This document shows positions 1-10,129 of a stretch of 64,000 nucleotides of DNA, in pieces. The notes under the pieces are model-generated. The model ran no database searches. It was not told where the DNA came from and saw only the letters and a program-made list of their open reading frames with translations. The stretch lies in contig NZ_JBEPJZ010000001.1 of the NCBI RefSeq assembly GCF_040496035.1, positions 2,170,001 through 2,234,000 of the forward strand, written 5' to 3'. Position 1 is the first letter of the stretch. Each line of letters starts with the position of its first letter. A program made the position numbers and the translations under genes. This DNA comes from Agromyces sp. SYSU T00194 (GTDB lineage: Bacteria > Actinomycetota > Actinomycetes > Actinomycetales > Microbacteriaceae).

Positions 1-1295
1 TCACGGTCGCCGAGGGCGAGACCGTCGACATCGTGCTCACCTGGTACCCCGCCTACCGTGAGCCGCCGCCCGCGATCGACGTCGACCGGCGGCTGGAGGA
101 GGACCACGAGTGGTGGCGCGCCTGGGCGTCCGCGTGCATCGAACCGGGTGCCTACGACGACGCGGTGCATCGCTCGCTGCTCGTGCTGCGCGCGCTCACG
201 CACGAGGACACCGGCGGCATCGTCGCGGCCGCGACGACCAGCCTGCCGGAGCGGTTCGGCGGCTCGCGCAACTGGGACTACCGGTACGTGTGGCTGCGCG
301 ACGCCGCGCTGACCCTCGAGTCGCTGTTGCTGCACGGCTACGACGAGGAGGCGCTCGAGTGGCGCAACTGGCTCCTGCGTGCGATCGCGGGGGACCCGGG
401 CGACGTGCAGATCATGTACGGGCTCTCCGGAGAGCGGCGCCTCATGGAGTACACGCTGGACGTGCTGCCGGGCTACGACGGCGCGGCGCCGGTGCGGATC
501 GGCAACGCGGCGTACGCGCAGGTCCAGACCGACGTGTTCGGGGAGGTGCTGGTCGCGCTCGACCGCGCCCGTGCGGCGGGCGTGGGGGAGGACCGATCGT
601 CCTGGTCGCTCCAGGTGGCCCTGCTGGGCTTCGTCGCGCGCACGTGGCGGCAGGCCGACCGGGGCATCTGGGAGATCCGGGGGGCCGAGCGGCACTTCAC
701 CCACTCGCGCGTCATGGTCTGGGCGGCGTTCGACCGGGGTATCCGCGGGGCCGAGCGGTACGGGCTCGACGCCCCGGTCGAGGAGTGGCGTCGGATCCGC
801 GCGGAGATCCGCGAGGAGGTCGAGCGCACCGGGTACCGAGCGGACCTCGGCTGGTTCGTCCAGCACGACGCGACCGACGAGGTGGACGCCTCGCTGCTGC
901 AGCTGCCCCAGGTCGGATTCGTGCGCCCCGACGATCCCCGGATGCTCCGCACGGTCGCCCGCATCGAGGAGACGCTGCTGCACCACGGCCTGCCCCTGCG
1001 GTACCGCACCGGCTCCGGCGTCGACGGACTGGACGGCGAGGAGAACCCGTTCCTCGCGTGCGCGTTCTGGCTGGTGGAGCAGTACGCCAGGTCGGGGCGC
1101 GTCGAGGACGCCGTACGGCTCATGGACCGCTTGGTCGGGTTCGCGAACGACGTGGGGCTGCTGTCGGAGCAGTACGACCCGGTCGCGCGCCGGCACGCGG
1201 GCAACACCCCGCAGGCGCTGTCGCACCTGGCCCTCGTGCGCGCCGCCGACGCGATCGCGAAGTCGCGTGCGGGCGAGGACATGGACGATCGCTGA
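1..1295 (+). CDS. Glycoside hydrolase family 15 protein, 5' end outside window
   Basis: The frame is already open at base 3 and ends at TGA 1293-1295, so the N-terminal beta-sandwich domain is cut off by the window edge. The remaining ~430 residues are the (alpha/alpha)6 catalytic barrel of family GH15. Visible family marks are NWDYRYVWLRDAA, GEENPFLACAFWLVEQY and LLSEQYDP followed by GNTPQALSHLAL; the acidic residues in these blocks match the positions of the catalytic glutamates in the family. Actinobacterial members without a starch-binding domain act as trehalases or glucoamylases in glucan turnover, and the sequence does not decide which. A strong hairpin follows the stop codon. The family call is secure, the substrate is not. 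Confidence 0.88.
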   Translation, partial: TVAEGETVDIVLTWYPAYREPPPAIDVDRRLEEDHEWWRAWASACIEPGAYDDAVHRSLLVLRALTHEDTGGIVAAATTSLPERFGGSRNWDYRYVWLRDAALTLESLLLHGYDEEALEWRNWLLRAIAGDPGDVQIMYGLSGERRLMEYTLDVLPGYDGAAPVRIGNAAYAQVQTDVFGEVLVALDRARAAGVGEDRSSWSLQVALLGFVARTWRQADRGIWEIRGAERHFTHSRVMVWAAFDRGIRGAERYGLDAPVEEWRRIRAEIREEVERTGYRADLGWFVQHDATDEVDASLLQLPQVGFVRPDDPRMLRTVARIEETLLHHGLPLRYRTGSGVDGLDGEENPFLACAFWLVEQYARSGRVEDAVRLMDRLVGFANDVGLLSEQYDPVARRHAGNTPQALSHLALVRAADAIAKSRAGEDMDDR

Positions 1296-1314
1296 CCCGT
1301 GGTCGCGGAGACGA

Positions 1315-1342
1315 CGAGACCCCCTCCGCGGAGGGGGTCTCG
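1315..1342. terminator. Perfect 28-bp inverted repeat between convergent GH15 and tRNA-Pro genes
   Basis: Bases 1315-1342 form a perfect palindrome with arms CGAGACCCCCTCCG and its complement. It lies just after the GH15 stop and just after the 3' end of the minus-strand tRNA-Pro, so it can end both transcripts. No clear T-run follows on either side, which is common for actinobacterial terminators. Confidence 0.7.
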
Positions 1343-1351
1343 TGCACCTGG

Positions 1352-1428
<77 letters not shown>

Positions 1429-1497
1429 GTGGCCCGAAGGCCTCAACAAGGATAGCCGATAATCCGAGTGCTGCTGACCACCCGGCGACCGGCCCTG

Positions 1498-2478
1498 CTA
1501 GGGGGCCGGCACCAGCGTGAGCAGCGTCGCCTCGGGCGGGCACGCGAAGCGCACGGGTGCGGTGATGGCCGTTCCGAGGCCGGCCGACACGTTCAGGTAC
1601 GCCGTGTGCAGCCCGTGGCCCCACAGGCTCAGCCCACGCGCCTGCGAGCGCGGGATGTCGCAGTTGGTCACCAGTGCCCCGTAGCCGGGCACGCGCACCT
1701 GGCCGCCGTGGGTGTGCCCGGCGAGGATGAGCTGGGCGCCGTGGTTCACGAAGGAGCCGAGCACGCGCCGGTACGGTGCGTGGGTGACCCCGATGGTGAC
1801 GGTCGGGCGGTCGGGACCGCCTGCGTCGTCGTCAGACCACGAGTCGTCGCCCCACGGGTCGCCCTCGCGCAGCTCGTCGATCGCGGCGGTGATGAGGTCG
1901 AGCCGGTCGTAGCCCTTGTGCGCGTCGTCGACGCCGAAGAACTCCAGGTGCGTGCCGCGGAGCTGCATGGCTGCGGCCGCGTTGTCGAGGTCGATCCAGC
2001 CGAGCTCGTCGAAGAAGGCGTGCAGCGCGTCGATGTCGAGCCGTGCGGCGTTCGGCCCGCCGACCTTCGACGGCCCGGCGAAGTAGCGGAACGGGTTCTT
2101 CAGCGTCGGGCCGAAGTAGTCGTTCGAGCCGTTGACGAAGACGCCGGGGATGCCCGCGAAGGGCTCGAGCGCGCGCCGGACTCCCTCGAGTCCCCGCTCA
2201 TGGCCGAGGTTGTCGCCGGTGTCGACGACCAGGTCGGGCTGCAGTTCGGCGAGGCTGCGCACCCACTCCTGCTTGTCGCGCTGCCAGGGCGCCATGTGCA
2301 GGTCGGAGAGGTGCAGCACGCGCAGCGGTTCCGCGCCGTCGGGGAGCACCGGCACGGTGACCTCGCGCAGCGTCCACCGCGTGCGCTCCACGAGGGAGCC
2401 CCACGCGAGGGCCGCGAGGCCGACCGCACCGACGAGCGTCAGTGCGGTCGAAGCCCCGCGGTGCCCGGCTCGAGTCAC
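1498..2478 (-). CDS. Membrane-anchored calcineurin-like metallophosphoesterase
   Basis: A 326-residue protein with one N-terminal membrane segment (about residues 10-28) and a calcineurin-like phosphoesterase domain. The metal-ligand motifs are in order: HLSDLH (D59, H61), GDN (88-90), GSND (117-120, replacing the usual GNHD/E), a THAP block and GHTHGG near residue 245. This pattern matches the YaeI/Rv3683 branch, whose members hydrolyse phosphoesters, possibly of lipids; the substrate is not visible here. The GTG start overlaps the stop of the upstream ponA-type gene by four bases (GTGA), so the two are co-transcribed. The same pairing occurs in mycobacteria (Rv3682/Rv3683), pointing to a cell-envelope role. 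Confidence 0.9.
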   Translation of the reverse strand: MTRAGHRGASTALTLVGAVGLAALAWGSLVERTRWTLREVTVPVLPDGAEPLRVLHLSDLHMAPWQRDKQEWVRSLAELQPDLVVDTGDNLGHERGLEGVRRALEPFAGIPGVFVNGSNDYFGPTLKNPFRYFAGPSKVGGPNAARLDIDALHAFFDELGWIDLDNAAAAMQLRGTHLEFFGVDDAHKGYDRLDLITAAIDELREGDPWGDDSWSDDDAGGPDRPTVTIGVTHAPYRRVLGSFVNHGAQLILAGHTHGGQVRVPGYGALVTNCDIPRSQARGLSLWGHGLHTAYLNVSAGLGTAITAPVRFACPPEATLLTLVPAP

Positions 2479-5096
2479 CCGCCGCCGCCGCTGTTGCCGT
2501 TGGTCCCGCCGCCGTCGCCGCCGCCGTCACCGGGGCCGGGGTCCACGAATCGGCCGATCACGATGGTGACGCGCGAGCCCTGTCGGGCGTTCTCGCCGGC
2601 GCCGGGGTCCTGCGAGATCACGACGCCGTCCTGGGTCGGATCGGTGACGTCCTCCTCGCGCACCCGCACGTTATAGCCGCTGAGCTGGTCACGCGCGGCC
2701 TGCTCGGTCATCCCGACGACGTTCGGCACGTTGGCGACCTTGCCGTTCGAGGTGTTCACGGTGATGACCGTGCCGCGGCCGGCCTGGCCCTCGGGGCTGA
2801 TGCTCGAGACGGTGCCCTTCGGCTGGCTCGAGTCCTCCTCGCTGCCCTCCTGGTACACGAAGCCGGCCTCCTCGAGTGCGGTCTGCGCCGCCTCGGGGCT
2901 CAGCCCGATGACATCCGGAATGTCGACCAGCACCTGCTTGAAGTACTCGGGGTTCGCCTCGGGGAACGCGTCGCCGCCGTACTTCGCGTCGGCCACCGTC
3001 ATGATGTCCTTCCACATGCGGTGACGCGCGGTCGCGGCGGGACCGGAGTCCCAGTAGATGTTGCGCAGCGCGACCTGCCTGCCGGGAGGAGCGGTGACGT
3101 GGCCGACCCAGACGGCGGTGGCGACCTTCGTGCTGGCGCCGTTCATCCAGGTGTCCTTGGAGTCGTCGGTCGTACCCGTCTTGCCGATGTGGGGCACGCC
3201 CGAGTACGTGTTCGACGCGACCGCGGTGCCGCCGCCGGCGAAGGTCTGCTGCATCGCGTACTGCATGGCTGCGGCGACGTCCTCGGTGACCGACTGGGTG
3301 CAGTCGGGCTCGGGGACGTAGACGTCGTCGCCGGCCGAGTCGCGCACCAGGTGGATCGGGTTCGGGGCGCAGGTGAGGCCGTTGTTGGCGATGCCCGCGT
3401 AGGCGGCCGCCATCGTGATCGGCGCGATCTCCTGCGTGCCCAGCACGTCCGAGGGGTTCATCTGGAGCGCGTTGCCGTCGGCGCGGTGGATGCCGAACGC
3501 CTGGGCGGTCTCCTTGATGCCGCAGAGGTCGAGCTGCTGCGCCATCGCGACGAAGCTGGTGTTGACCGACCACTTCACGGCGTCGACGGCGTTGGTCGCC
3601 ACGCGACCGTCGTCGTTCTTCGGGTCGAACGAGCCGACGAAGTTGCCGTCGCACGTGTTCGTGAAGTTGGTGAACACCCGACGCTGGCCGTTGAACGACT
3701 CCAGCAGCGAGTGGCCCTCGTTCAGCCACTCTGCGAGGGTGAACACCTTGTACGTCGATCCGGGCTGGAACCCGCTCGAGCCGCCGTACGCGTAGTCGGT
3801 GTTGTAGTTCACCGCGGAGTACTGGGCGCCCTTCGCAAGCACGTCCGGATCGTTGGAGAAGGTCTTGTTCTGCGTCATCGCGAGCACGCGGCCGGTGCCC
3901 GGCTCGACGCTCACGGCGGTCGATCCGACGTCGAATCGCGCGTCCACCGACGGCACGTTCGCCTTCATCGTCGCCACGGAGGCCTTCTGGAGGTCCATGT
4001 CGATCGTGGTGTAGATGTCCAGGCCGCCCTTCTGGAGCAGCTGGAGGCCCTCGTTGACGTCCTCGGTCTCGGGGTCGTCGAGCTTGTTCTTGATCTCCCA
4101 GGTGACGTAGTCGCAGAAGTACCCGAGGTCGCCGGCCGACTGGCAGCCCGTGCTGGGCTCGGTGATCTTCGGTTCGACGGGCGTCGCGACCGCCTCGTCG
4201 TACTCCTCCTGGGTGATCTTCTTGTACTCGAGCATCTCGCCGAGAATGTAGTTGCGGCGCTCCATGTTGGCCGCATAGGGCACGGCCTCGCCGTCGGCGT
4301 TCACCGTGTCCTTGCCGTTGGTCTCGCTGTCGGGGTAGTCGAGGCGGAACTTCTCGGGGTTGTTGACGATCGCGATCAGGCTCGCCGCCTGTGCGAGCGA
4401 GAGGTCGGCCGCACTCTTGTCGAAGTAGTACTTCGACGCCGACTCGACACCGTACTGGCGCCCGCCGAAGTGCGCGATGTTGAGGTACCCGAGGAGGATG
4501 TCGTCCTTCGAGTTCTGCTTCTCCAGGGTGATCGCGTAGCGCATCTCCTTGAGCTTGCGCTCCGGGGTGGTCGCGGTCGCCTCGGCGTAGGCCGCCTGTT
4601 CCTCCTCGGCGGTGGTCGCCTCGGCGATGCCCTGCTGGATCAGCACGTTCTTCACGTACTGCTGCGTGATCGAGGAACCGCCCTGGACGTCGCGGTTCAG
4701 CACGTAGGTGCTGACGGCACCGCGAATGGTGCCCTGGAGGTCGACGCCGCCGTGCTCGTAGAACCGGGGGTCCTCACCCGAGATCGCGGCGTCCTTGATG
4801 TACTGGCTGATGTTGTCCCAGGAGACTTCCTCGCGGTTCTGGTCGAAGAACGAGGCGATCTCCTTCCAGTTGTCCCCATCCTTGGCGTAGATGGTGGACT
4901 TCTGCGACAGGTCGTCGATCTCGAGGTAGCCGGGGAGGTTCTCGAACATGCTGATGCTGCTGTTCGCGGCCATGCCGGTCACGGCGAGTGCGGGGGTCAC
5001 CGTGGCGGTCACGAGCACACCGGCGAGGGCGCTCAGGCCGAGGATGCCGAGCAGGCCTCCGGCAGCCCCGCTCAGGGTACGTTTTTCGGCAGACAT
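2475..5096 (-). CDS. ponA2: Bifunctional penicillin-binding protein (GT51 + transpeptidase + 2 PASTA), PonA2 type
   Basis: An 873-residue class A PBP that polymerises and cross-links peptidoglycan outside the membrane. I start at ATG 5096 (MSAEKRTLSG) because the ~20-residue membrane anchor follows directly and the longer frame adds only Arg-rich sequence. The GT51 motifs EDPRFYEHGGVD and GGSSITQQYVKN come first. The transpeptidase box follows: STYK (SxxK), SVN (SxN) and KTGTTDDSKD (KTG). Two PASTA repeats (IPDVIGLSPEAAQ..., VPNVVGMTEQAAR...) precede a Gly-rich tail. The domain order matches PonA2 of actinobacteria. It overlaps the phosphoesterase start and diverges from the DUF4177-like/RidA genes across an ~80-bp promoter gap. 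Confidence 0.95.
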   Translation of the reverse strand: MSAEKRTLSGAAGGLLGILGLSALAGVLVTATVTPALAVTGMAANSSISMFENLPGYLEIDDLSQKSTIYAKDGDNWKEIASFFDQNREEVSWDNISQYIKDAAISGEDPRFYEHGGVDLQGTIRGAVSTYVLNRDVQGGSSITQQYVKNVLIQQGIAEATTAEEEQAAYAEATATTPERKLKEMRYAITLEKQNSKDDILLGYLNIAHFGGRQYGVESASKYYFDKSAADLSLAQAASLIAIVNNPEKFRLDYPDSETNGKDTVNADGEAVPYAANMERRNYILGEMLEYKKITQEEYDEAVATPVEPKITEPSTGCQSAGDLGYFCDYVTWEIKNKLDDPETEDVNEGLQLLQKGGLDIYTTIDMDLQKASVATMKANVPSVDARFDVGSTAVSVEPGTGRVLAMTQNKTFSNDPDVLAKGAQYSAVNYNTDYAYGGSSGFQPGSTYKVFTLAEWLNEGHSLLESFNGQRRVFTNFTNTCDGNFVGSFDPKNDDGRVATNAVDAVKWSVNTSFVAMAQQLDLCGIKETAQAFGIHRADGNALQMNPSDVLGTQEIAPITMAAAYAGIANNGLTCAPNPIHLVRDSAGDDVYVPEPDCTQSVTEDVAAAMQYAMQQTFAGGGTAVASNTYSGVPHIGKTGTTDDSKDTWMNGASTKVATAVWVGHVTAPPGRQVALRNIYWDSGPAATARHRMWKDIMTVADAKYGGDAFPEANPEYFKQVLVDIPDVIGLSPEAAQTALEEAGFVYQEGSEEDSSQPKGTVSSISPEGQAGRGTVITVNTSNGKVANVPNVVGMTEQAARDQLSGYNVRVREEDVTDPTQDGVVISQDPGAGENARQGSRVTIVIGRFVDPGPGDGGGDGGGTNGNSGGGG

Positions 5097-5175
5097 ATAG
5101 TGGAGCCTAGCGCCGGAGGCTGGCAAACCGCTCCACCGGCGCCCGCCTCCGCCAGACCTGCGACGAAGGAGCCAG

Positions 5176-5403
5176 ATGCCCGCCTGGGAGTACGTGACGA
5201 CCCCCCTGCTGATCCACAACACGGCAGCGATCCTGAACAACTGGGGACGCGATGGATGGGAGCTCGTGCAGATCGTCTCCGGGCCCGAGGGCGGGCTCGT
5301 CGCCTACCTCAAGCGCCCCGTCGGCGGCGGCGACTCGCAGGCCGCGTCCGCCGGCGCCGCCGCAGCCGCCGAGGCCGCGAAGCAGTTCGAGGGCGAGCAG
5401 TGA
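5176..5403 (+). CDS. Small DUF4177-like protein preceding RidA
   Basis: 75 residues starting MPAWEYVTTPLLIHNTAAIL with a GRDGWELVQIV core and an Ala-rich tail. The WEY...GWELV pattern is that of the small DUF4177-type fold. The function is unknown. Starts at ATG 5176 with a clear AAGGAG 6 bases upstream. Its stop overlaps the GTG start of the RidA gene, an arrangement also found in mycobacteria, so both are made from one transcript. Confidence 0.85.
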   Translation: MPAWEYVTTPLLIHNTAAILNNWGRDGWELVQIVSGPEGGLVAYLKRPVGGGDSQAASAGAAAAAEAAKQFEGEQ

Positions 5404-5873
5404 CCGGTTCGGTCGCCGCGCGCCTCGCCGAGCTCGGCCTCGAGCTCCCCGCCGTCGCCGCGCCGGTGGCCGCGTACGTGCCGGCCGTCGTGAGCGGCAA
5501 CCTCGCGTTCACCTCGGGGCAGCTCCCGTTCGTCGCCGGTGCGCTGCCGGAGACCGGCAAGGTGGGCCTGGGCGAGGGCCTGGTCGACCCGGATGCCGCG
5601 AAGGGCTACGCCCGCACCTGCATCCTGAACGCGCTCGCCGCCGCCGAGTCCGTCATCGGCTCGCTCGACCGCGTGACGCGCGTCGTGAAGGTCACCGGCT
5701 TCGTGGCATCCGACCCGTCGTTCACCGGCCAGCCCGGCGTGATCAACGGCGCGTCCGAGCTGCTGGGCGAGGTCTTCGGCGATGCCGGCCGCCACGCGCG
5801 CTCGGCCGTCGGCGTGCCCGTGCTGCCGCTCGACTCGCCGGTCGAGGTCGAGCTCGTCGTCGAGTTCGCGTAG
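5400..5873 (+). CDS. ridA: RidA-family protein (Rid/YjgF/UK114)
   Basis: 157 residues from GTG 5400, translationally coupled to the preceding small gene by a GTGA overlap. Family marks are the ...SGNLAFTSGQLPF strand, the CILNALAAAESVIGSLD helix, VVKVTGFVASD, and HARSAVGVPVLPLDSPVEVELV at the end, where the conserved Arg and the following hydrophobic residues form the intersubunit pocket. Canonical RidA deaminates reactive enamine/imine intermediates released by PLP enzymes. This longer actinobacterial form (Rv3678c type) may have another substrate, so only the family is claimed. Confidence 0.92.
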   Translation: MTGSVAARLAELGLELPAVAAPVAAYVPAVVSGNLAFTSGQLPFVAGALPETGKVGLGEGLVDPDAAKGYARTCILNALAAAESVIGSLDRVTRVVKVTGFVASDPSFTGQPGVINGASELLGEVFGDAGRHARSAVGVPVLPLDSPVEVELVVEFA

Positions 5874-5874
5874 G

Positions 5875-5929
5875 CGACGACCGCGCCCCTCGGGAACGCG
5901 GACGACGACCGCGCCCCTCGGGAACGCGG
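5875..5929. repeat. 27-bp tandem direct repeat, two copies
   Basis: Copies at 5875-5901 and 5903-5929 are identical (beginning CGACGACCGCGCCCCTCGGG) with one base between them. They lie between the RidA stop and the end of the convergent acs gene. No hairpin or function is evident. Confidence 0.85.
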
Positions 5930-5970
5930 GGGAGGGGCGGACGCCGGCGCGCGGCATCCGCCCCGCCGCG

Positions 5971-7923
<1,953 letters not shown>

Positions 7924-8110
7924 GTCGTACGGTCGCTCCTTCGCGAACGGGATCTTCGGTGGGTTTCGCCTGCCCGGTACGACCCTATCCCGCGGTCGGG
8001 CCGGGCGTGGAATCGGCGGTTTGTCCCCCGTTCGGTCCCGAATCGTGTCCCCCATCTGTGCCTCAGCCCAGAGAAATCTGCGCGTCCGCACAAATGAGGA
8101 CAAAAGGTAC
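7924..8110. other. Non-coding upstream region of acs
   Basis: This stretch must hold the acs promoter on the minus strand, but no convincing -35/-10 pair stands out. No coding potential is visible beyond shadow frames. It borders the 6C RNA promoter. Confidence 0.5.
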
Positions 8111-8138
8111 TTGCGCATGGATCCCTGACCCCTAAACT
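8111..8138 (+). promoter_or_regulatory. Sigma-70-type promoter of the 6C RNA
   Basis: -35 TTGCGC (8111-8116), 16-base spacer, -10 TAAACT (8133-8138). A start at about 8145 gives a ~100-nt transcript ending at the hairpin/T-run at 8246. Confidence 0.75.
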
Positions 8139-8144
8139 GGGGCG

Positions 8145-8246
8145 TGCCTGAACGAGTTTTCCAGGCCTGCAGTGTGGTGATTCCCCCCAATCGCCCGCTG
8201 CCGAGGCGGCACCTGTTCCCCCCAATGGGTGCCGCCCCCTCCTTTT
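8145..8246 (+). ncRNA. 6C small RNA (two stem-loops with six-cytosine loops)
   Basis: Hairpin 1 has GATT (8179-8182) and AATC (8189-8192) closing a loop of exactly six C (8183-8188), with an outer GCAG/CTGC stem (8169-8172/8198-8201). Hairpin 2 has a 9-bp stem GGCGGCACC (8205-8213) / GGTGCCGCC (8228-8236) whose 14-base loop also holds six C (8218-8223), followed by TTTT at 8243-8246, so it doubles as terminator. Two hairpins each exposing at least six cytosines define the actinobacterial 6C RNA family. The position between acs and the tad/topA region also matches mycobacteria. 6C RNAs base-pair with mRNAs through the C loops; the targets here are unknown. Confidence 0.85.
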
Positions 8247-8333
8247 AAGCGGGGCGTCGCGACGAGGCGCCATCACCGCTCCCGCATGACCCACCCCGGC
8301 CCCGGCCGCCACGACGGCGCCGGGGTCGAATGC

Positions 8334-8363
8334 TTGTCGCACGGCGCGCACGGCCGCTAGGTT
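8334..8363 (+). promoter_or_regulatory. Candidate promoter of the surface-sugar cassette
   Basis: TTGTCG (8334-8339), 18-base spacer, TAGGTT (8358-8363). It would start transcription at ~8370 and lead into the cupin gene at 8428. Matches to consensus are moderate. Confidence 0.45.
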
Positions 8364-8427
8364 CGATCCACCGATCGTCCCATCAGCTGGTCCGAGGACC
8401 GCATCCCCGCGAGGAGTCCAGGCGCGC

Positions 8428-8895
8428 ATGCCGTCCGCCCCCAGGCCGCACGCCGGCCCGTCCGTCGCCGTCGCCGCGACCGACGCGCTGGCGTCGCGCG
8501 TCCGCATCCTCGACGTCGATCGCTTCCGCGACGACCGCGGCACGCTGGTGCCGATCGACCTCGCTGCGCTCGCGTTCGACGTGACCCGCGTCTTCGTCGT
8601 CACCGCGCCCGCCGGCGCGGTGCGCGGCGGGCACGCGCACCGGCGCGTCCGCCAGATCCTCTTCCGCGCGGCCGGGGAGATCGAGCTGGAGGTGCGGTAC
8701 GGACACGAGCGGGCCCGACTGGTGCTGGACGCGGAGCGGCCCGCGGTGCTCCTCGAGCGGGGGGTCTGGGCCCGTCAGGCCTCGCCGGGCGGCGCCACGA
8801 CGCTCATCGTGCTCGCCGACGGGCCGTTCGACCCGGACGAGTACGAGTACGAGGCCGAGGATCCGAGCGCGGCATCCACGGATCCGCTGCCGTGA
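8428..8895 (+). CDS. WxcM/FdtA-like cupin, putative sugar 3,4-ketoisomerase
   Basis: 155 residues from ATG 8428 (GAGGAG 10 bases upstream). After a ~20-residue leader comes a small cupin: RDDRGTLVPIDL, the RGGHAHR motif that supplies active-site histidines in FdtA/QdtA, IELEVRYG, and GVWARQASPGG near the end. FdtA/QdtA isomerise dTDP-4-keto-6-deoxyglucose to a 3-keto sugar for S-layer or O-antigen glycans. No other dTDP-sugar enzymes lie in the window, so substrate and pathway are inferred only. It overlaps the next gene by four bases and opens a three-gene operon with a FAD oxidoreductase and a glycosyltransferase. Confidence 0.8.
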   Translation: MPSAPRPHAGPSVAVAATDALASRVRILDVDRFRDDRGTLVPIDLAALAFDVTRVFVVTAPAGAVRGGHAHRRVRQILFRAAGEIELEVRYGHERARLVLDAERPAVLLERGVWARQASPGGATTLIVLADGPFDPDEYEYEAEDPSAASTDPLP

Positions 8896-10115
8896 CGCGC
8901 CGCAGGATCGCGATCCTCGGTGCGGGGATCATGGGCGGCGCGCTGGCCATCGAGCTCGCGCGGCGCGGCCAGGACGTCACCGTCCTCGATCGGGCCGAGG
9001 CGCCGATGTCCTCGGCCAGTCGCTGGAACGAGGGGAAGATCCACCTCGGCTACCTGTACGGCGCGGACCCGACGCTCGCGACGGCCCGGCACGTGCTGCC
9101 CGGCGGGCTGGCGTTCGGCCCACTCGTGCGCGACCTGGTCGGCACCGACCTCGACGGCCACGTGACCCGCGCCGACGACGTCTACCTGGTGCATCGCCAC
9201 TCGGTGTGCGGGCCGGACGAACTGGGCGCGCGCTTCGCGGCGATCGACGAGCTGGTCCGGGCGCATCCCGACGCGGGCCGCTACCTGGTCGACGTCACGG
9301 CCGCGCGCTCGCGTGCGCTCGGTGCGGCCGAGCTCTCGGCGATCGCCGGGCCGGAGGTCGTCGCGGGGTTCCGCGTGCCGGAGCGTTCGGTCGAGACGCG
9401 CTGGCTCGCCGATCGCCTCGCCGCGGCCGTCGCGGCGGAGCCGGGCGTCACCGTGCACGGCGGGGTGGAGATCGTCGGCGCGGAGCCGGTCGGCGACGTC
9501 GACGGCCGCTGGCGGGTCCGCGCCGTCGCCGGCGCGGCATCCGTCGACCTCGGGCCCTTCGACGCGGTGGTGAACGCGCTCTGGGGCGGGCGGCTCCCGG
9601 TCGACGTCGCGGCGGGCGTCGCACCGGAGCCCCCGTGGACGCATCGCATCCGCCTGTCCGCCTTCGTGCGCACCCGGGGCGAGCACCAGACGCCGAGCGC
9701 CGTCGTGAGCATCGGGCCGTTCGGCGACGTCAAGAACTACGACGGGCGGAACTTCTACCTCTCCTGGTATCCCGTCGGCCTCGTCGCGCAGGGCGACGGG
9801 CTCGAGCTGGCGGAGCCCGCTCCGCCCACGGGGGGCGCGGCGGACGCGTTCGTCGCCCGCGTGCGCGCGGGGCTGGAACCGGTGCTGCCCGGCATCGGCG
9901 CCGTCTTCGACGACATCGAGGACGCGGTGGTCGCGGGCGGGCCCGTCTTCGCGCGGGGCGCGGGCGCGCTGGACGACCCCCGATCGGGCCTGCACCGTCG
10001 GGACCGCTTCGGCGTGGCCCGACGCGGTTCGTACCACTCGGTCGACACCGGGAAGTACTCCACGGCGCCCTGGCTCGCTCGTCGCCTGGCCATCGAGATC
10101 ACCGAGCGCGACTGA
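8892..10115 (+). CDS. FAD-dependent oxidoreductase (DAO type) of the sugar cassette
   Basis: 407 residues from GTG 8892. The N-terminus IAILGAGIMGGALAIELARRG is a complete GxGxxG Rossmann motif with the acidic residue of VTVLDRAE binding the FAD ribose. A middle segment VNALWGGRLPVD and the C-terminal RRGSYHSVDTGKYSTAPWLARRLA complete a D-amino-acid-oxidase-like fold. The substrate is not recognisable. Placement between a sugar ketoisomerase-like cupin and a GT2 enzyme suggests oxidation of a sugar or glycan precursor. No membrane segment or signal peptide is seen. Confidence 0.8.
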   Translation: MTRRRIAILGAGIMGGALAIELARRGQDVTVLDRAEAPMSSASRWNEGKIHLGYLYGADPTLATARHVLPGGLAFGPLVRDLVGTDLDGHVTRADDVYLVHRHSVCGPDELGARFAAIDELVRAHPDAGRYLVDVTAARSRALGAAELSAIAGPEVVAGFRVPERSVETRWLADRLAAAVAAEPGVTVHGGVEIVGAEPVGDVDGRWRVRAVAGAASVDLGPFDAVVNALWGGRLPVDVAAGVAPEPPWTHRIRLSAFVRTRGEHQTPSAVVSIGPFGDVKNYDGRNFYLSWYPVGLVAQGDGLELAEPAPPTGGAADAFVARVRAGLEPVLPGIGAVFDDIEDAVVAGGPVFARGAGALDDPRSGLHRRDRFGVARRGSYHSVDTGKYSTAPWLARRLAIEITERD

Positions 10116-10129
10116 CGGACGGAGCCCCC

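Noticed and set aside
2442..5873. 1143-codon plus-strand frame over the PBP gene
   Set aside because: It mirrors ponA2 in a GC-rich antisense frame, is Val/Arg/Gly/His-rich with no domain, and only its last part (5400-5873) is the real RidA gene.
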